Shown: positions 1 through 7,818 of the stretch, piece after piece
Position numbering within the stretch: the first letter of the stretch is position 1
How the letters are laid out: each line of letters opens with the position of its first letter
Source of the DNA: Ideonella_A sp963843805
GTDB taxonomy: Bacteria > Pseudomonadota > Gammaproteobacteria > Burkholderiales > Burkholderiaceae_C
NCBI GenBank assembly: GCA_963843805.1
Contig: CAWJLY010000001.1
Span: 868,001-932,000 of the forward strand
DNA: 64,000 nucleotides
Direction of reading: 5' to 3'
Position numbers and translations under genes: made by a program
Notes under the pieces: generated by a model
Databases searched by the model: none
Seen by the model: the letters and a program-made list of their open reading frames with translations, nothing else
What the model was told of the DNA's origin: nothing

Positions 1-605
1 TCGGCACCGAAGGCCTGGAAGGTGGCGATCATCACCTTGTTCTTTGGAACACGCAGCTTCAACCCCTTCATGTCGGCGATCGAGTTCACCGCTAGACGCG
101 AATTGAAGAGGTCGCGGTAGCTGGGTGCGCCGAAGGTCAGCAGGTGCACGCCGGTGTCTGCGAACAACTGTTTGCGGATGGCGTCGCCCGCAGGCCCGGT
201 GGTGACCTTAGTGACGTGATCCTCGCTCTGAAAAATGTAGGGCAACACAAACACGTCCATTAGCGGCCAATGCGGCGAGACGTTGTTCTGGCTGATGAAA
301 TACGCATCCACCGTGCCAAGCTGCATCGCCTTGAACGCGTCGTCCTCGGTCGCGATCTGGCCACAGCAACGCAGTTTCACTTCGACCGCGTTGTTGGTGT
401 ATTTCTCGGCCAGTTCCTTGAACTTCTTCGCCGGAATCGAATAGCTCGAATCCGCCGGCGTCGACCAGCCCAGGTTCATGACGATCTTGTCGGCGGCCAG
501 CGCGGTGCCCGCCCACATCAGTGCCGTCATCAGCAGCGCGGCCCGGCGCAGCGGCGAAGTTGTACTTGACATATTGGAATGACGGAATGTTCGGGACTGG
601 TGCAT
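1..605 (-). CDS. TRAP transporter substrate-binding protein, DctP family (3' end outside window)
   Basis: Periplasmic solute receptor of a tripartite ATP-independent (TRAP) transporter; only about the first 200 residues are in the window. Translation from the ATG at 605 gives a cleavable signal peptide (hydrophobic stretch ending ALAADK), then DctP-type text: NLGWSTPADSSY near the mature start, FKAMQLGTVDAYFIS, FVLPYIFQSEDHV and MKGLKLRVPKN. An AGGAG ribosome-binding site lies 8 nt upstream of this ATG and supports the start. A 12-bp palindrome (gcggtaaaccgc, 618-629) sits just upstream. The gene diverges from a MocR-type regulator, the likely controller. The ligand cannot be told from sequence; the family binds carboxylates and sugar acids. 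Confidence 0.88.
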   Translation of the reverse strand, partial: MHQSRTFRHSNMSSTTSPLRRAALLMTALMWAGTALAADKIVMNLGWSTPADSSYSIPAKKFKELAEKYTNNAVEVKLRCCGQIATEDDAFKAMQLGTVDAYFISQNNVSPHWPLMDVFVLPYIFQSEDHVTKVTTGPAGDAIRKQLFADTGVHLLTFGAPSYRDLFNSRLAVNSIADMKGLKLRVPKNKVMIATFQAFGA

Positions 606-688
606 CGCAACTCTCCTGCGGTAAACCGCGAATCGGGTATTTTGGGAAACGGGTACACGAAGACTAGGGCGATCCGTTCGGTCGGAAC

Positions 689-719
689 AAGTCCAGTTGA
701 AGGTTTTGAGTAAGTCCAG
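689..719. promoter_or_regulatory. Direct repeat aagtccag x2, candidate MocR-type operator
   Basis: Two identical octamers aagtccag lie at 689-696 and 712-719, start to start 23 bp, about two helical turns. They sit between the divergent TRAP receptor gene (start 605) and the MocR-type regulator gene. GabR, PdxR and TauR of this family bind direct repeats on one face of the helix, so the spacing and location fit. The binding role is inference. Confidence 0.4.
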
Positions 720-835
720 ATGCGTGAATGTGATCCACAATGGAGTGTTCAGGCTGTGGTTTGTCACCCTACCGCCCGGCAGCGGATCCACGTGGCGGCC
801 GGGGTATAAGTCCGGTTTCCGATTCATGGTGCAAG

Positions 836-2386
836 ATGGCCACTTCCAGTGCCCCCCGTCCTGGCAAGCCAGGCTCGGCGCCAAGGCGCCCGGTCGAGCG
901 TGCGGCTGCGGGCGCCACGCCGATGTGGGCGAGGTTGTTCAAGCGGCTGGGATCACGCGGGAGTCTGCAGGCCCGCATCCGCGACATGCTCAGTCATGCG
1001 ATTCATGAAGGGCTGTTGGCACCCGGTGCCCGCCTGCCATCCTCGCGCCATCTTGCTGCCGAACTGGGTGTGTCAAGGCTGACCGTCAGCAAATCGCTGG
1101 AACATCTGTGCGACAGCGGCCTGGTCATTGCGCAACCGCGCAGCGGATTGCTGGTCAGCAGCGATGCACTGACCAATCGCGCCGCTCGCTCGGCCGTACC
1201 GCCAGCGGCGGAGCCGGGGCGGGCACCGAACTGGGAGTCTCGCCTGAAGATGAGGCCGGGCGAGCAACACAATATTCACAAGCCGGCCGATTGGCAGCTG
1301 AAACCGTTCCCGTTCATTTACGGTCAGTTCGACGCCACGCTGTTCCCGCTGGCGCATTGGCGAGAATGTGCACTCGAGACCATGCATGTCGGTGCAATTC
1401 GCAGCTGGGCTCCCGACCACATCGACCGCGACCATGAGCCGTTGCTCGAGCAGATCCAGCAGCGGCTGCTTCCTGCGCGCGGCATCTGGGCACGGCGAGA
1501 AGAAATACTGGTCACTGCCGGTGCGCAGCAAGCCACCTTTCTGCTTGCGCAGTTGCTGGTCGGTCGCCGAACGGTGGTCGGCGTAGAGGATCCGGGTTAC
1601 CCCGATGCCCGGAACAATTTTCTGCTCCGCAGCGCCGCCGTGCGCGCCTTGCCGGTCGACGAAGAAGGTCTGGTGATCGGGCCGGCGCTGGCACGCTGCC
1701 GCTATGTCTATGTGACGCCCAGCCACCAATGCCCGACCACGGTGACGATGTCGCTGGCGCGCCGACATTCGCTGCTCCTGGCAGCCGAGAAGCATGACTT
1801 CGTCGTGATCGAGGACGATCATGAGAGCGAACTCAACTTTCTGCACAGCCCCACCGCGGCGCTCAAAAGTCTGGACGAGCAAAGCCGTGTCATCTACGTC
1901 GGAAGCCTGTCGAAGACGCTGGCCCACGGTCTGCGCATCGGCTTTCTGGTGGCGCCGGCGGCATTGGTGTCGGAATTGCGTGCGTTGCGGCGGCTGATGC
2001 TGCGACACCCGCCGAGCAACAACGAGCACACTGCTGCGCGGTTCATCGCGCATGGCTTCCACGAGGCTTTCGTGCGCCGACTGAACATTGCATACCGTGA
2101 ACGCTCCGCGGCGCTGCGTCAGGCGCTGGCACGCCATCTGCCATCGGCACGCGCATTCCCGGCCGGCGGGGGCTCGGCGCTTTGGCTGGCACTGGCGGCC
2201 GGACGGGACACGCGTGCGCTGGCCGCCAGGGCACTGAAGAAGGGGATCGTCGTCGAGCCCGGCGACGTGTTTTTCGCCGGCGCCTCGCCGCCTCGTCATT
2301 TCCTGCGCATGGGGTACTCGTCAATCGAAGCGGATCGTATCGACGAAGGCGTGGCCATTCTGGCTGCGTTGCTCAGGTCGAATTGA
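836..2386 (+). CDS. MocR/PdxR-type GntR regulator with aminotransferase-like domain
   Basis: Transcription factor with an N-terminal winged-helix GntR domain (LSHAIHEGLLAPGARLPSSR, LGVSRLTVSKSLEHL) joined to a class I aminotransferase-fold effector domain. The PLP-lysine motif is visible as VGSLSKTLAHGLRIGF, and the IEDDHESELNF and PGYPDARNN segments belong to the same fold. The frame is open from 740. The ATG at 836 is used here; the ATG at 923 (MWARLFKRL) would begin just before the helix-turn-helix and is an equally good start. The divergent neighbour is a TRAP receptor gene, and directly repeated octamers lie between them. It probably senses an amino or PLP-reactive metabolite and controls the divergent transporter; the effector is unknown. 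Confidence 0.88.
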   Translation: MATSSAPRPGKPGSAPRRPVERAAAGATPMWARLFKRLGSRGSLQARIRDMLSHAIHEGLLAPGARLPSSRHLAAELGVSRLTVSKSLEHLCDSGLVIAQPRSGLLVSSDALTNRAARSAVPPAAEPGRAPNWESRLKMRPGEQHNIHKPADWQLKPFPFIYGQFDATLFPLAHWRECALETMHVGAIRSWAPDHIDRDHEPLLEQIQQRLLPARGIWARREEILVTAGAQQATFLLAQLLVGRRTVVGVEDPGYPDARNNFLLRSAAVRALPVDEEGLVIGPALARCRYVYVTPSHQCPTTVTMSLARRHSLLLAAEKHDFVVIEDDHESELNFLHSPTAALKSLDEQSRVIYVGSLSKTLAHGLRIGFLVAPAALVSELRALRRLMLRHPPSNNEHTAARFIAHGFHEAFVRRLNIAYRERSAALRQALARHLPSARAFPAGGGSALWLALAAGRDTRALAARALKKGIVVEPGDVFFAGASPPRHFLRMGYSSIEADRIDEGVAILAALLRSN

Positions 2387-2652
2387 TGGGGCAACCGGCG
2401 CTTCAAGACACCAGGATCATGCGCGGCGCGGTTTTGACGCAGTGACAAGGCGCAGGGGCAGCCACCGTTCTGTCGGGGTTTTGGACCTGGACTCGCGGTA
2501 TCGAACATGAATTTCAGCAATGACGGCTTCTGAATTGGGTAGCGCGGAGACTTGGCCCAACGGCTGAGAAAGCCAGAGCGAGGTTGGAGAGCCACGATTT
2601 CCTCGACTTCGAAATTTGCGTCGTGTCGAATATTTAGCTCTTCTATCGCCAT
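2296..2652 (-). CDS. Small hypothetical protein, doubtful
   Basis: An open frame of about 118 residues starts at the ATG at 2652, preceded by a GGAGAGG ribosome-binding-like sequence. It lies in a patch (about 2560-2700) visibly richer in A/T than its surroundings. The N-terminal part (MAIEELNIRHDANFEVEEIV) looks protein-like, but the C-terminal part is Arg/Pro-rich and overlaps the 3' end of the MocR gene on the other strand by about 90 nt. No domain was recognised. It could be a remnant of an inserted or decayed gene. It is the only coding candidate in the roughly 375-bp gap between the MocR and MFS genes. Confidence 0.2.
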   Translation of the reverse strand: MAIEELNIRHDANFEVEEIVALQPRSGFLSRWAKSPRYPIQKPSLLKFMFDTASPGPKPRQNGGCPCALSLRQNRAAHDPGVLKRRLPHQFDLSNAARMATPSSIRSASIDEYPMRRK

Positions 2653-2761
2653 GTTCAGTATGCCCTCTCCGCTGTTTTTTAAAGACTTGCGATCAAGCCC
2701 TTGCGCCCGACCTTCCGGCGCCAAGCCGGTGCATCCGTCGATGCGGTTAGGCTCGCGATTC

Positions 2762-4012
2762 ATGCGAAATGACGACTTTGGATCCAAGCACCCGCAGCCT
2801 TGGGTCATGCTGCTTGCGCTGACCGCCGCCTTTGCGATGAGCCAGGCTTTCCGCACCGTTGCGGCTGTGCTTGCCCCGTCGCTGCAGGCCGAATTCCGCC
2901 TGTCACCCCAACAACTTGGCACCTTTGCGGGCGCCTTTCATTTTGCGTTCGGCGCGATGCAGCTGTTCGTCGGCATCGGCATCGATCTGCACGGCGTGCG
3001 CCGCACGGTGCTGACCGGCTTTCCGCTCGCCGTTGCAGGCGCCGTGCTGTCGGCCCTTGCACCGTCGTACAGCATCCTGGTGTTCGGCCAGGTGCTGATT
3101 GGCATTGGTTGCGCGCCTGCATTCCTCGCGTGTACTGTGTTCGTTGCGCGGCACTACGCGCCGGCCCGGTTCGCCGCGATGTCGGGCACGGTGATGAGCA
3201 TCGGCGGCATCGGGCTGCTCGCCACCGGCACGCCATTGGCGTGGCTGGTTCAGACCACGTCGTGGCGGATGGGCTACTGGGTGCTGGGCGGCTGCTCGGT
3301 GGCGGCGTGGGCACTGATCGCCTGGAAGGTTCATGAGCCCAGGCTGTCGCCGACCGAGCCCGGCGCGCCGCGCGAATCGCTGGGCCGTGCGGCGTTGACC
3401 TTCATGTCGCTGTTCAGGCTGCCGTACACGCTGGGCATCGTTGCGCTGTCGTTCGTCTGCTATGCCTCGTTCATCACGCTGCGCGGCCTGTGGCTCGGCC
3501 CGATGCTGATCGAGCGGCACGGCTTCTCGCTGGTGGACGCCGGCAATGTGGCGTTGGCGGTCTCACTCATCTCGCTGCTCAGCCCTTCGGTGTTCGGCCG
3601 TCTCGACCCCGGCAACGAAAAGCGGCGCAGCTGGCTGATCGGCTGGACCTTGGTATCGGCGGCGATGTTCGTGTCGCTGGCGCTGTTGCGCAGCATGGTG
3701 GCCGACATCGCGCTGATGCTGGCGATCGGCATGCTGTCGGGCTACATGATCCTGCAGTATGCGCAGGTGCGATCGGCCTATCCGCAACGGATCGTCGGGC
3801 GCGCGCTGGCGTTGTTCACGATGTCGATGTTCCTCGGCGTCGCGGTGATGCAGTGGTTTACGGGCCTGATCGCGTCGATCGCCAAGTCGCGAGGTGTCGA
3901 CATCTTCGCGCCCGTGCTGCTGACCATCGCTGCGCTGCTTGTGATCGGCGCGATGACATTCGCCTGGTTGCCACGCGCGCCGACGGGGGCGGCGGCAAGC
4001 AAGCCAACCTGA
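2762..4012 (+). CDS. MFS transporter
   Basis: Inner-membrane secondary transporter of the major facilitator superfamily. From the ATG at 2762 the protein is 416 residues with about 12 hydrophobic segments. The first is VMLLALTAAFAMSQAFRTVA; the last is VLLTIAALLVIGAMTFAWL. The frame is open back to 2552, but the extra residues are not membrane-like, so the later start is preferred. The motif-A loop FVGIGIDLHGVRRTVLTG between helices 2 and 3 and a long central cytoplasmic loop are present. It resembles CynX/NNP-type anion or small-molecule exporters, but the substrate cannot be assigned. It converges on a decayed class II aldolase gene. Confidence 0.85.
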   Translation: MRNDDFGSKHPQPWVMLLALTAAFAMSQAFRTVAAVLAPSLQAEFRLSPQQLGTFAGAFHFAFGAMQLFVGIGIDLHGVRRTVLTGFPLAVAGAVLSALAPSYSILVFGQVLIGIGCAPAFLACTVFVARHYAPARFAAMSGTVMSIGGIGLLATGTPLAWLVQTTSWRMGYWVLGGCSVAAWALIAWKVHEPRLSPTEPGAPRESLGRAALTFMSLFRLPYTLGIVALSFVCYASFITLRGLWLGPMLIERHGFSLVDAGNVALAVSLISLLSPSVFGRLDPGNEKRRSWLIGWTLVSAAMFVSLALLRSMVADIALMLAIGMLSGYMILQYAQVRSAYPQRIVGRALALFTMSMFLGVAVMQWFTGLIASIAKSRGVDIFAPVLLTIAALLVIGAMTFAWLPRAPTGAAASKPT

Positions 4013-4052
4013 CTGCGCATGCTGATGGCGGACAACGCGAAGACATCCTCAT

Positions 4053-4680
4053 TCACTCCGCATACCCCGGCATCTCCCGATCCAGCACGCGCATCATTGC
4101 CGCGAAGTAGAGCGCTTCGCGCTCAGCCGGGGAGTGGCTGTTGCGCGGATTCGGCGTTTCCACGCGCCTTACAAGCGCTTCGTCCAGCATGGCCAACGGC
4201 CGGCCGGTGGACATTGACAGGATCTGCGCGCGGCAGACACGCTCGAGCTTGTACAGGCGGCGATACGCCTGCGCGACACCGTCGCCCACCGCAAGGTCGC
4301 CGTGGTTCTTCATGAACATGATCTGCCTGGTGCCCAGCACTGACGCCAGGCGTTCCCCTTCGCTCAGCGAATCGGCGAGCCCGGTATACCCGTCGTCGTA
4401 GGCGATGTTCCCTGTGAGGAATGCGGCCGTCTGGCTGCCGGGCAGCAGGTGGTTGTCCTCCAGCATGTTCAGGGCCAGCGCCCAGGTCTGGTGCGGTGCG
4501 TGTGGAGGATGACATTCGCGCCGCTGATACGGTGCAGCGGGACTGGATGCTCAAGGCGCTCAGTTCCAGGCTTCCCGTGCCTTCCAGCACATCGCCCGCT
4601 TCGTTGAACGACCCGTTGCCGACATAGGGTGAGCCAACTTCAATGCCCGCGAGGAGTCACCCGGCCACTTTGCTGTGCAG
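4053..4680 (-). pseudogene. Class II aldolase/adducin-family gene, truncated and frameshifted
   Basis: The last 137 residues read cleanly as the C-terminal half of a class II aldolase (AFLTGNIAYDDGYTGL, MFMKNHGDLAVGDGVAQAYRRLYKLE, the second containing the family's zinc-ligand NHG). Upstream the homology continues in other frames: VGNGSFNEAGDVLEGTGSLELSALSI, then HRISGANVILHTH. At least two shifts lie between about 4470 and 4550, and an in-frame stop lies near 4665. No recognisable N-terminal portion or start codon follows upstream, where the mazE gene begins on the opposite strand. Shifts elsewhere in the window look like sequence error, but the missing N-terminus here argues for a true remnant. 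Confidence 0.6.
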
Positions 4681-4854
4681 CGCATCACATCAGCCTGGCC
4701 AACGTGTCCCATCAAATCGTCGTAAAAGGCCTCGGGCCCGGCCAGTGGGCTGCCGAACGGCTGTTCACGAGGTGCCGCAGTGTCGACTCGACGGCGATCC
4801 GTCACTTCCCTACGTGCTACCATTGTGCTTCCATTGCTGGCAAGGGGCACAATC

Positions 4855-5103
4855 GTGGAAGTGGCAATCCGCAAGATGGGCAATTCTCAGGGTGTACTGA
4901 TTCCGAAACCAATCCTGGCCCAGGTCGGACTGCAGGGCACGGCCGATCTACAGGTGCGTGACGGCGTGATCGAGATTCGTGCAGTTCGTCGCAATCCGCG
5001 AGAGGGCTGGGCCGACGACGCGCGCAGGGTTGCCGAACAAAGCGATGACGCGCTGGTCTGGCCGGAGTTCGCCAACGACGGCGACAACGAACTGGTCTGG
5101 TGA
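4855..5103 (+). CDS. MazE/PemI-type antitoxin, AbrB (SpoVT) domain
   Basis: Predicted antitoxin of a type II module, 82 residues from the GTG at 4855. The N-terminus EVAIRKMGNSQGVLIPKPIL is a typical swapped-hairpin AbrB/MazE DNA-binding domain. The acidic, Trp-containing C-terminus (EQSDDALVWPEFANDGDNEL) is the region that in this family wraps around the toxin. The frame is open upstream, but the domain begins right after this GTG. Its stop codon overlaps the start of the toxin gene (tggtgatg), indicating translational coupling. Autoregulation is expected from the family; no operator was identified. Confidence 0.88.
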   Translation: MEVAIRKMGNSQGVLIPKPILAQVGLQGTADLQVRDGVIEIRAVRRNPREGWADDARRVAEQSDDALVWPEFANDGDNELVW

Positions 5104-5420
5104 TGAAGGCAGGTGACATCTGGCTGGCCCAACTCGACCCGACGGTGGGCAGCGAGATCCAGAAGACGCGACCTTGTGTCGTGATTTCACCTGCCGACAT
5201 GAACGCGCACTTGCGCACCGTCATCGTGGCGCCGATGACCACGGGATCGCGGCCAGCGCGCTTCCGCATCGCGCTTACCTTCCAAGGCAAGCAAGGCCTG
5301 ATCTTGCTGGACCAGCTTCGAACCCTCGACCGTGCGCGCCTGGTCAAGCGATTAGGTGCCCTGCGGCCGGCCACGCTGGCCGCAACGCTGCAGACCCTGC
5401 AGGCCATGTTCGCGCCGTGA
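5103..5420 (+). CDS. MazF/PemK-type endoribonuclease toxin
   Basis: Type II toxin of the MazF/PemK family, expected to cleave mRNA at short sequence motifs. The protein is 105 residues. It opens with the family signature KAGDIWLAQLDPTVGSEIQK and continues with TRPCVVIS, TVIVAPMTT, and GLILLDQLRTLDRARLVKRLG, where the conserved DQ..TLD.R segment lies. Translation begins at the ATG at 5103 (or the GTG at 5100), overlapping the antitoxin stop. The gene pair is intact. A ParE-type pair lies convergently about 250 bp downstream; the intervening 5421-5673 holds no convincing gene. Confidence 0.92.
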   Translation: MKAGDIWLAQLDPTVGSEIQKTRPCVVISPADMNAHLRTVIVAPMTTGSRPARFRIALTFQGKQGLILLDQLRTLDRARLVKRLGALRPATLAATLQTLQAMFAP

Positions 5421-5673
5421 TCCGTCGTGGGGATGTCTTGTTTGACGGCAGTTGTGACACTCGCCTGGACTGAACGATCCCACAGAATACAGCTGCCGAG
5501 CGGACCTGCAAAGTTCGTTCATGCTGACCTGCAAGTTGCGCTTGCGTCCGGAACAAGGTCAACAGAACAAGATGCCGATCAGCCGCCTGTCGCCACCGTC
5601 GGCTCATGGCCGACAGCTGGTACAGGTCGTTCCGCGAGGCGCAGTACCTGAGGGCCGCCTGCCGCCCGGAAGG

Positions 5674-5988
5674 TCAATGGAAGTCTTCCTCGCGCTGGTG
5701 GCGTGCGCCGATCACGAGCACCAATTCGGGCGATCGGATGTCGAAGCGCAGGATATAGCCCGTTGTGCCGAACGGGATGATGAGTTCGCGCAGCGTCGAT
5801 CGGGCACCGACCTTGCGGTAGCTGTAGGGCGTTGTCGATAGGTGGCTCAGTGCAGCTTGTCGAATGACCTGGACCGCGAAGTCGGCCACATCGAGTGCTT
5901 CGAGCGTTTCGGCGCGATCGAGCAGGTACTCGTAAAGCCGCACCAGGTCGTCTTCAGCGCCTTGCGTGAATTCGACGACGTAGCTCAT
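5674..5988 (-). CDS. ParE/RelE-family toxin
   Basis: Small toxin of the ParE/RelE superfamily, 104 residues. The typical features are VVEFTQGAEDDLVRLYEYLLDRA at the N-terminus, an Arg/Tyr-rich centre (SYRKVGARSTLRELIIPFG) and a C-terminal YILRFDIRSPELVLVIGARHQREEDF, which matches the family's terminal strand. ParE members poison gyrase and RelE members cleave mRNA on the ribosome; the sequence does not decide which. It is encoded directly after its presumed antitoxin with a 4-nt overlap (5985-5988). Confidence 0.88.
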   Translation of the reverse strand: MSYVVEFTQGAEDDLVRLYEYLLDRAETLEALDVADFAVQVIRQAALSHLSTTPYSYRKVGARSTLRELIIPFGTTGYILRFDIRSPELVLVIGARHQREEDFH

Positions 5989-6257
5989 CCGCCCAGTTGC
6001 TTGCGGCGCTTAGCCAACTTGGATTCGAGCTTGGCGATGACCTGGGCGGCAGGGATGGACACTCCTGTGCGCTCATACTCGGCCAGGGATGCGTTGCAAC
6101 GCGAAGCGAAGTCGGTCTGAACGCGCCGGTATTCAACGGCGTTGCGAACGGCGACCTCGACGAATTCGGTTAGTGTTTCGCCTGGGCGGAGGACAGCGTC
6201 GAGGCTGGCACGCAGCTCGGTCTCGACACGGACTTGGGGGATGACGGCGTCTTTCAT
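5985..6257 (-). CDS. Antitoxin of ParE/RelE pair (YlcI/YnfO-like)
   Basis: About 90 residues from the ATG at 6257. It begins MKDAVIPQVRVETELRASLD, a ribbon-helix-helix-like N-terminus, and ends in a basic helix (LESKLAKRRKQLGG). It resembles the YlcI/YnfO-type partners found next to RelE/ParE toxins. The frame extends to 6281, but the upstream codons lie inside an inverted repeat (6266-6285) that looks like the operator, so the 6257 start is preferred. It is expected to neutralise the downstream toxin and to repress its own promoter. The family assignment is moderately secure; the antitoxin role rests mainly on context. Confidence 0.72.
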   Translation of the reverse strand: MKDAVIPQVRVETELRASLDAVLRPGETLTEFVEVAVRNAVEYRRVQTDFASRCNASLAEYERTGVSIPAAQVIAKLESKLAKRRKQLGG

Positions 6258-6265
6258 GCCGATAT

Positions 6266-6285
6266 CGTAGTGCAAACGCACTACG
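6266..6285. promoter_or_regulatory. Perfect inverted repeat upstream of toxin-antitoxin pair
   Basis: cgtagtgc (6266-6273) and gcactacg (6278-6285) form a perfect 8-bp inverted repeat with a 4-bp spacer, 8 bp upstream of the antitoxin ATG. Its position and symmetry suit an autoregulatory operator for a dimeric antitoxin. A transcript hairpin is also possible. Confidence 0.5.
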
Positions 6286-6388
6286 AATTCAACCCCCTAT
6301 GTGCGGTTGGCCGGTCAGGCCTGTTCGAAACGCTCCGAAGCTGCCGCTCGCGACCGGCAGGTCATGGCCGGGACGTGAGTACCAGGGG

Positions 6389-7810
6389 CTACTTCGCCGC
6401 AGACTCGAAGTCGCCCCAGGCCTTGAGCTGTTCGGACACCTCGGCCTTGTCGCCCACCACCACGATGGACTGGGTTTCGGGTGCGAAGTATTTGCGGCCC
6501 GCGGCCTGTACCTGTGCCGCCGTCACGCGGTTCACCCGTTGCACGTAGGTGGCCAGGAAACTGGCCGGCTGGCCGACCAGCCAGTTGCTGGCCAGGGTGC
6601 GCGCGAAGGCGTCCTGCGGCTGGTTGCGCACCACGAAGCTGCCCGTCATGTAGCGCTGGGTTTCACGCAGTTCCCGCGGCGGCACGGGCTCGCTGCCAAT
6701 GCGACGGTACTCGGCGTCGAGTTCCTTCAGCGACGCACCCGTCACCTCGTTGCGCACGTCGGCCCCGCCGACGATGGCGCCGCCATGCAGCGCGGCGCGC
6801 GGGCGGGCCGACGCGCCGTAGGTGTAGCCCTTTTCTTCGCGCAGGTTCAGGTTGATGCGGCTGCTGAAGCCGTCGCCCAGCACGCCGCTGGCCACGCGCA
6901 GCGGCAGGTAGTCGGGGTCGCTGGCGGCAATGCCCGGGCGGCCCAAGCGCAGGGTGGCCTGCACGCTGCCCGGGCGTTCCAACAGCAGGCGCACCGGGGT
7001 TGCGTTGCGCGGCGCTGCTGGCGGTGCGGGCGGGGCCTCGCCCTGGGCCTGCCAGTCGCCGAAGGCGGCGCGGGCCAGCTTCAGTGCCTGTGTCGGTTCG
7101 ATGCGCCCGGCGATGACCAGCAGGCTGCGCTCCGGCCGGAAGCGCTGGGCATGTGCGGCGCGCAGCGCGGCGGGCGTGGTGGCCGTGATGGCCGCCTCGG
7201 TGGGCTGGCTGCTGGCGTAGGCGTGTTCGCCGTAGATGGCCTTGGCAATGGCCCCTTCGGCGCGAAAGGCCGGCGTGGCGCTGGCGGCCGTCAGCGCTTC
7301 CAGCGCGTTGGCCTTGGCCAGCTTGACCTCGCCAACGTCGAAAGCTGGCAGGCGGGCGACTTCGGCAAGCAGCTGCAGCAGCTGTTCGGCTTTTGAGGCC
7401 AGCGCTTGCGCGTCCAGCGTGATGCCGTCGGCGCTCGCACTGGCGTTCAGCACACCGCCCAGGGCCTGCACGTCCTGCGCCAGGGTGCGAGCGTCGCGCC
7501 GGGTGGTGCCTTCGGGCAGCAGGCCCGCCAGCAGGGCGGCGAAACCGGCGCGGGGCGCGCCGTCGGCCGAGCTGCCGGCTTCGCGCACGGCCAGCACGAC
7601 GTCCACGCGCGGCAGGCCCTGGCGGGGCACGACCCACACCTCCAGGCCGTTGGGGAGCCGCTGGCGCACGACCTTCGGCGCCGGCAGCGGTTGGTCGGCG
7701 CCGAAGGCCGGCAGTTCGCGCGGAAACGGGGGCGGCGCGGCTTGGGCTTGGGCCAGGGCGATGGCGGCCAGGGCGGCGGCGATCAGGATCTTTCGGAATG
7801 GGGCGTTCAT
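6389..7810 (-). CDS. M16-family peptidase-like protein, non-catalytic subunit
   Basis: Exported protein of the M16 (pitrilysin/processing-peptidase) family, 473 residues from the ATG at 7810. A signal peptide (ILIAAALAAIALAQAQAA) is present. The M16 domains run from VVRQRLPNGLEVWVV to the C-terminal half containing the family's RxxxxY-like NLREEKGYTYGASA. The zinc motif HxxEH expected near residue 100 is absent (APRAGFAALLAGLLPEGT), so this is probably the non-catalytic partner of the upstream M16 gene. The two genes are separated by 8 nt and surely co-transcribed. Such two-gene units are common in proteobacteria and act in the periplasm on peptides; the substrate is unknown. Confidence 0.92.
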   Translation of the reverse strand: MNAPFRKILIAAALAAIALAQAQAAPPPFPRELPAFGADQPLPAPKVVRQRLPNGLEVWVVPRQGLPRVDVVLAVREAGSSADGAPRAGFAALLAGLLPEGTTRRDARTLAQDVQALGGVLNASASADGITLDAQALASKAEQLLQLLAEVARLPAFDVGEVKLAKANALEALTAASATPAFRAEGAIAKAIYGEHAYASSQPTEAAITATTPAALRAAHAQRFRPERSLLVIAGRIEPTQALKLARAAFGDWQAQGEAPPAPPAAPRNATPVRLLLERPGSVQATLRLGRPGIAASDPDYLPLRVASGVLGDGFSSRINLNLREEKGYTYGASARPRAALHGGAIVGGADVRNEVTGASLKELDAEYRRIGSEPVPPRELRETQRYMTGSFVVRNQPQDAFARTLASNWLVGQPASFLATYVQRVNRVTAAQVQAAGRKYFAPETQSIVVVGDKAEVSEQLKAWGDFESAAK

Positions 7811-7818
7811 GGCGGACC

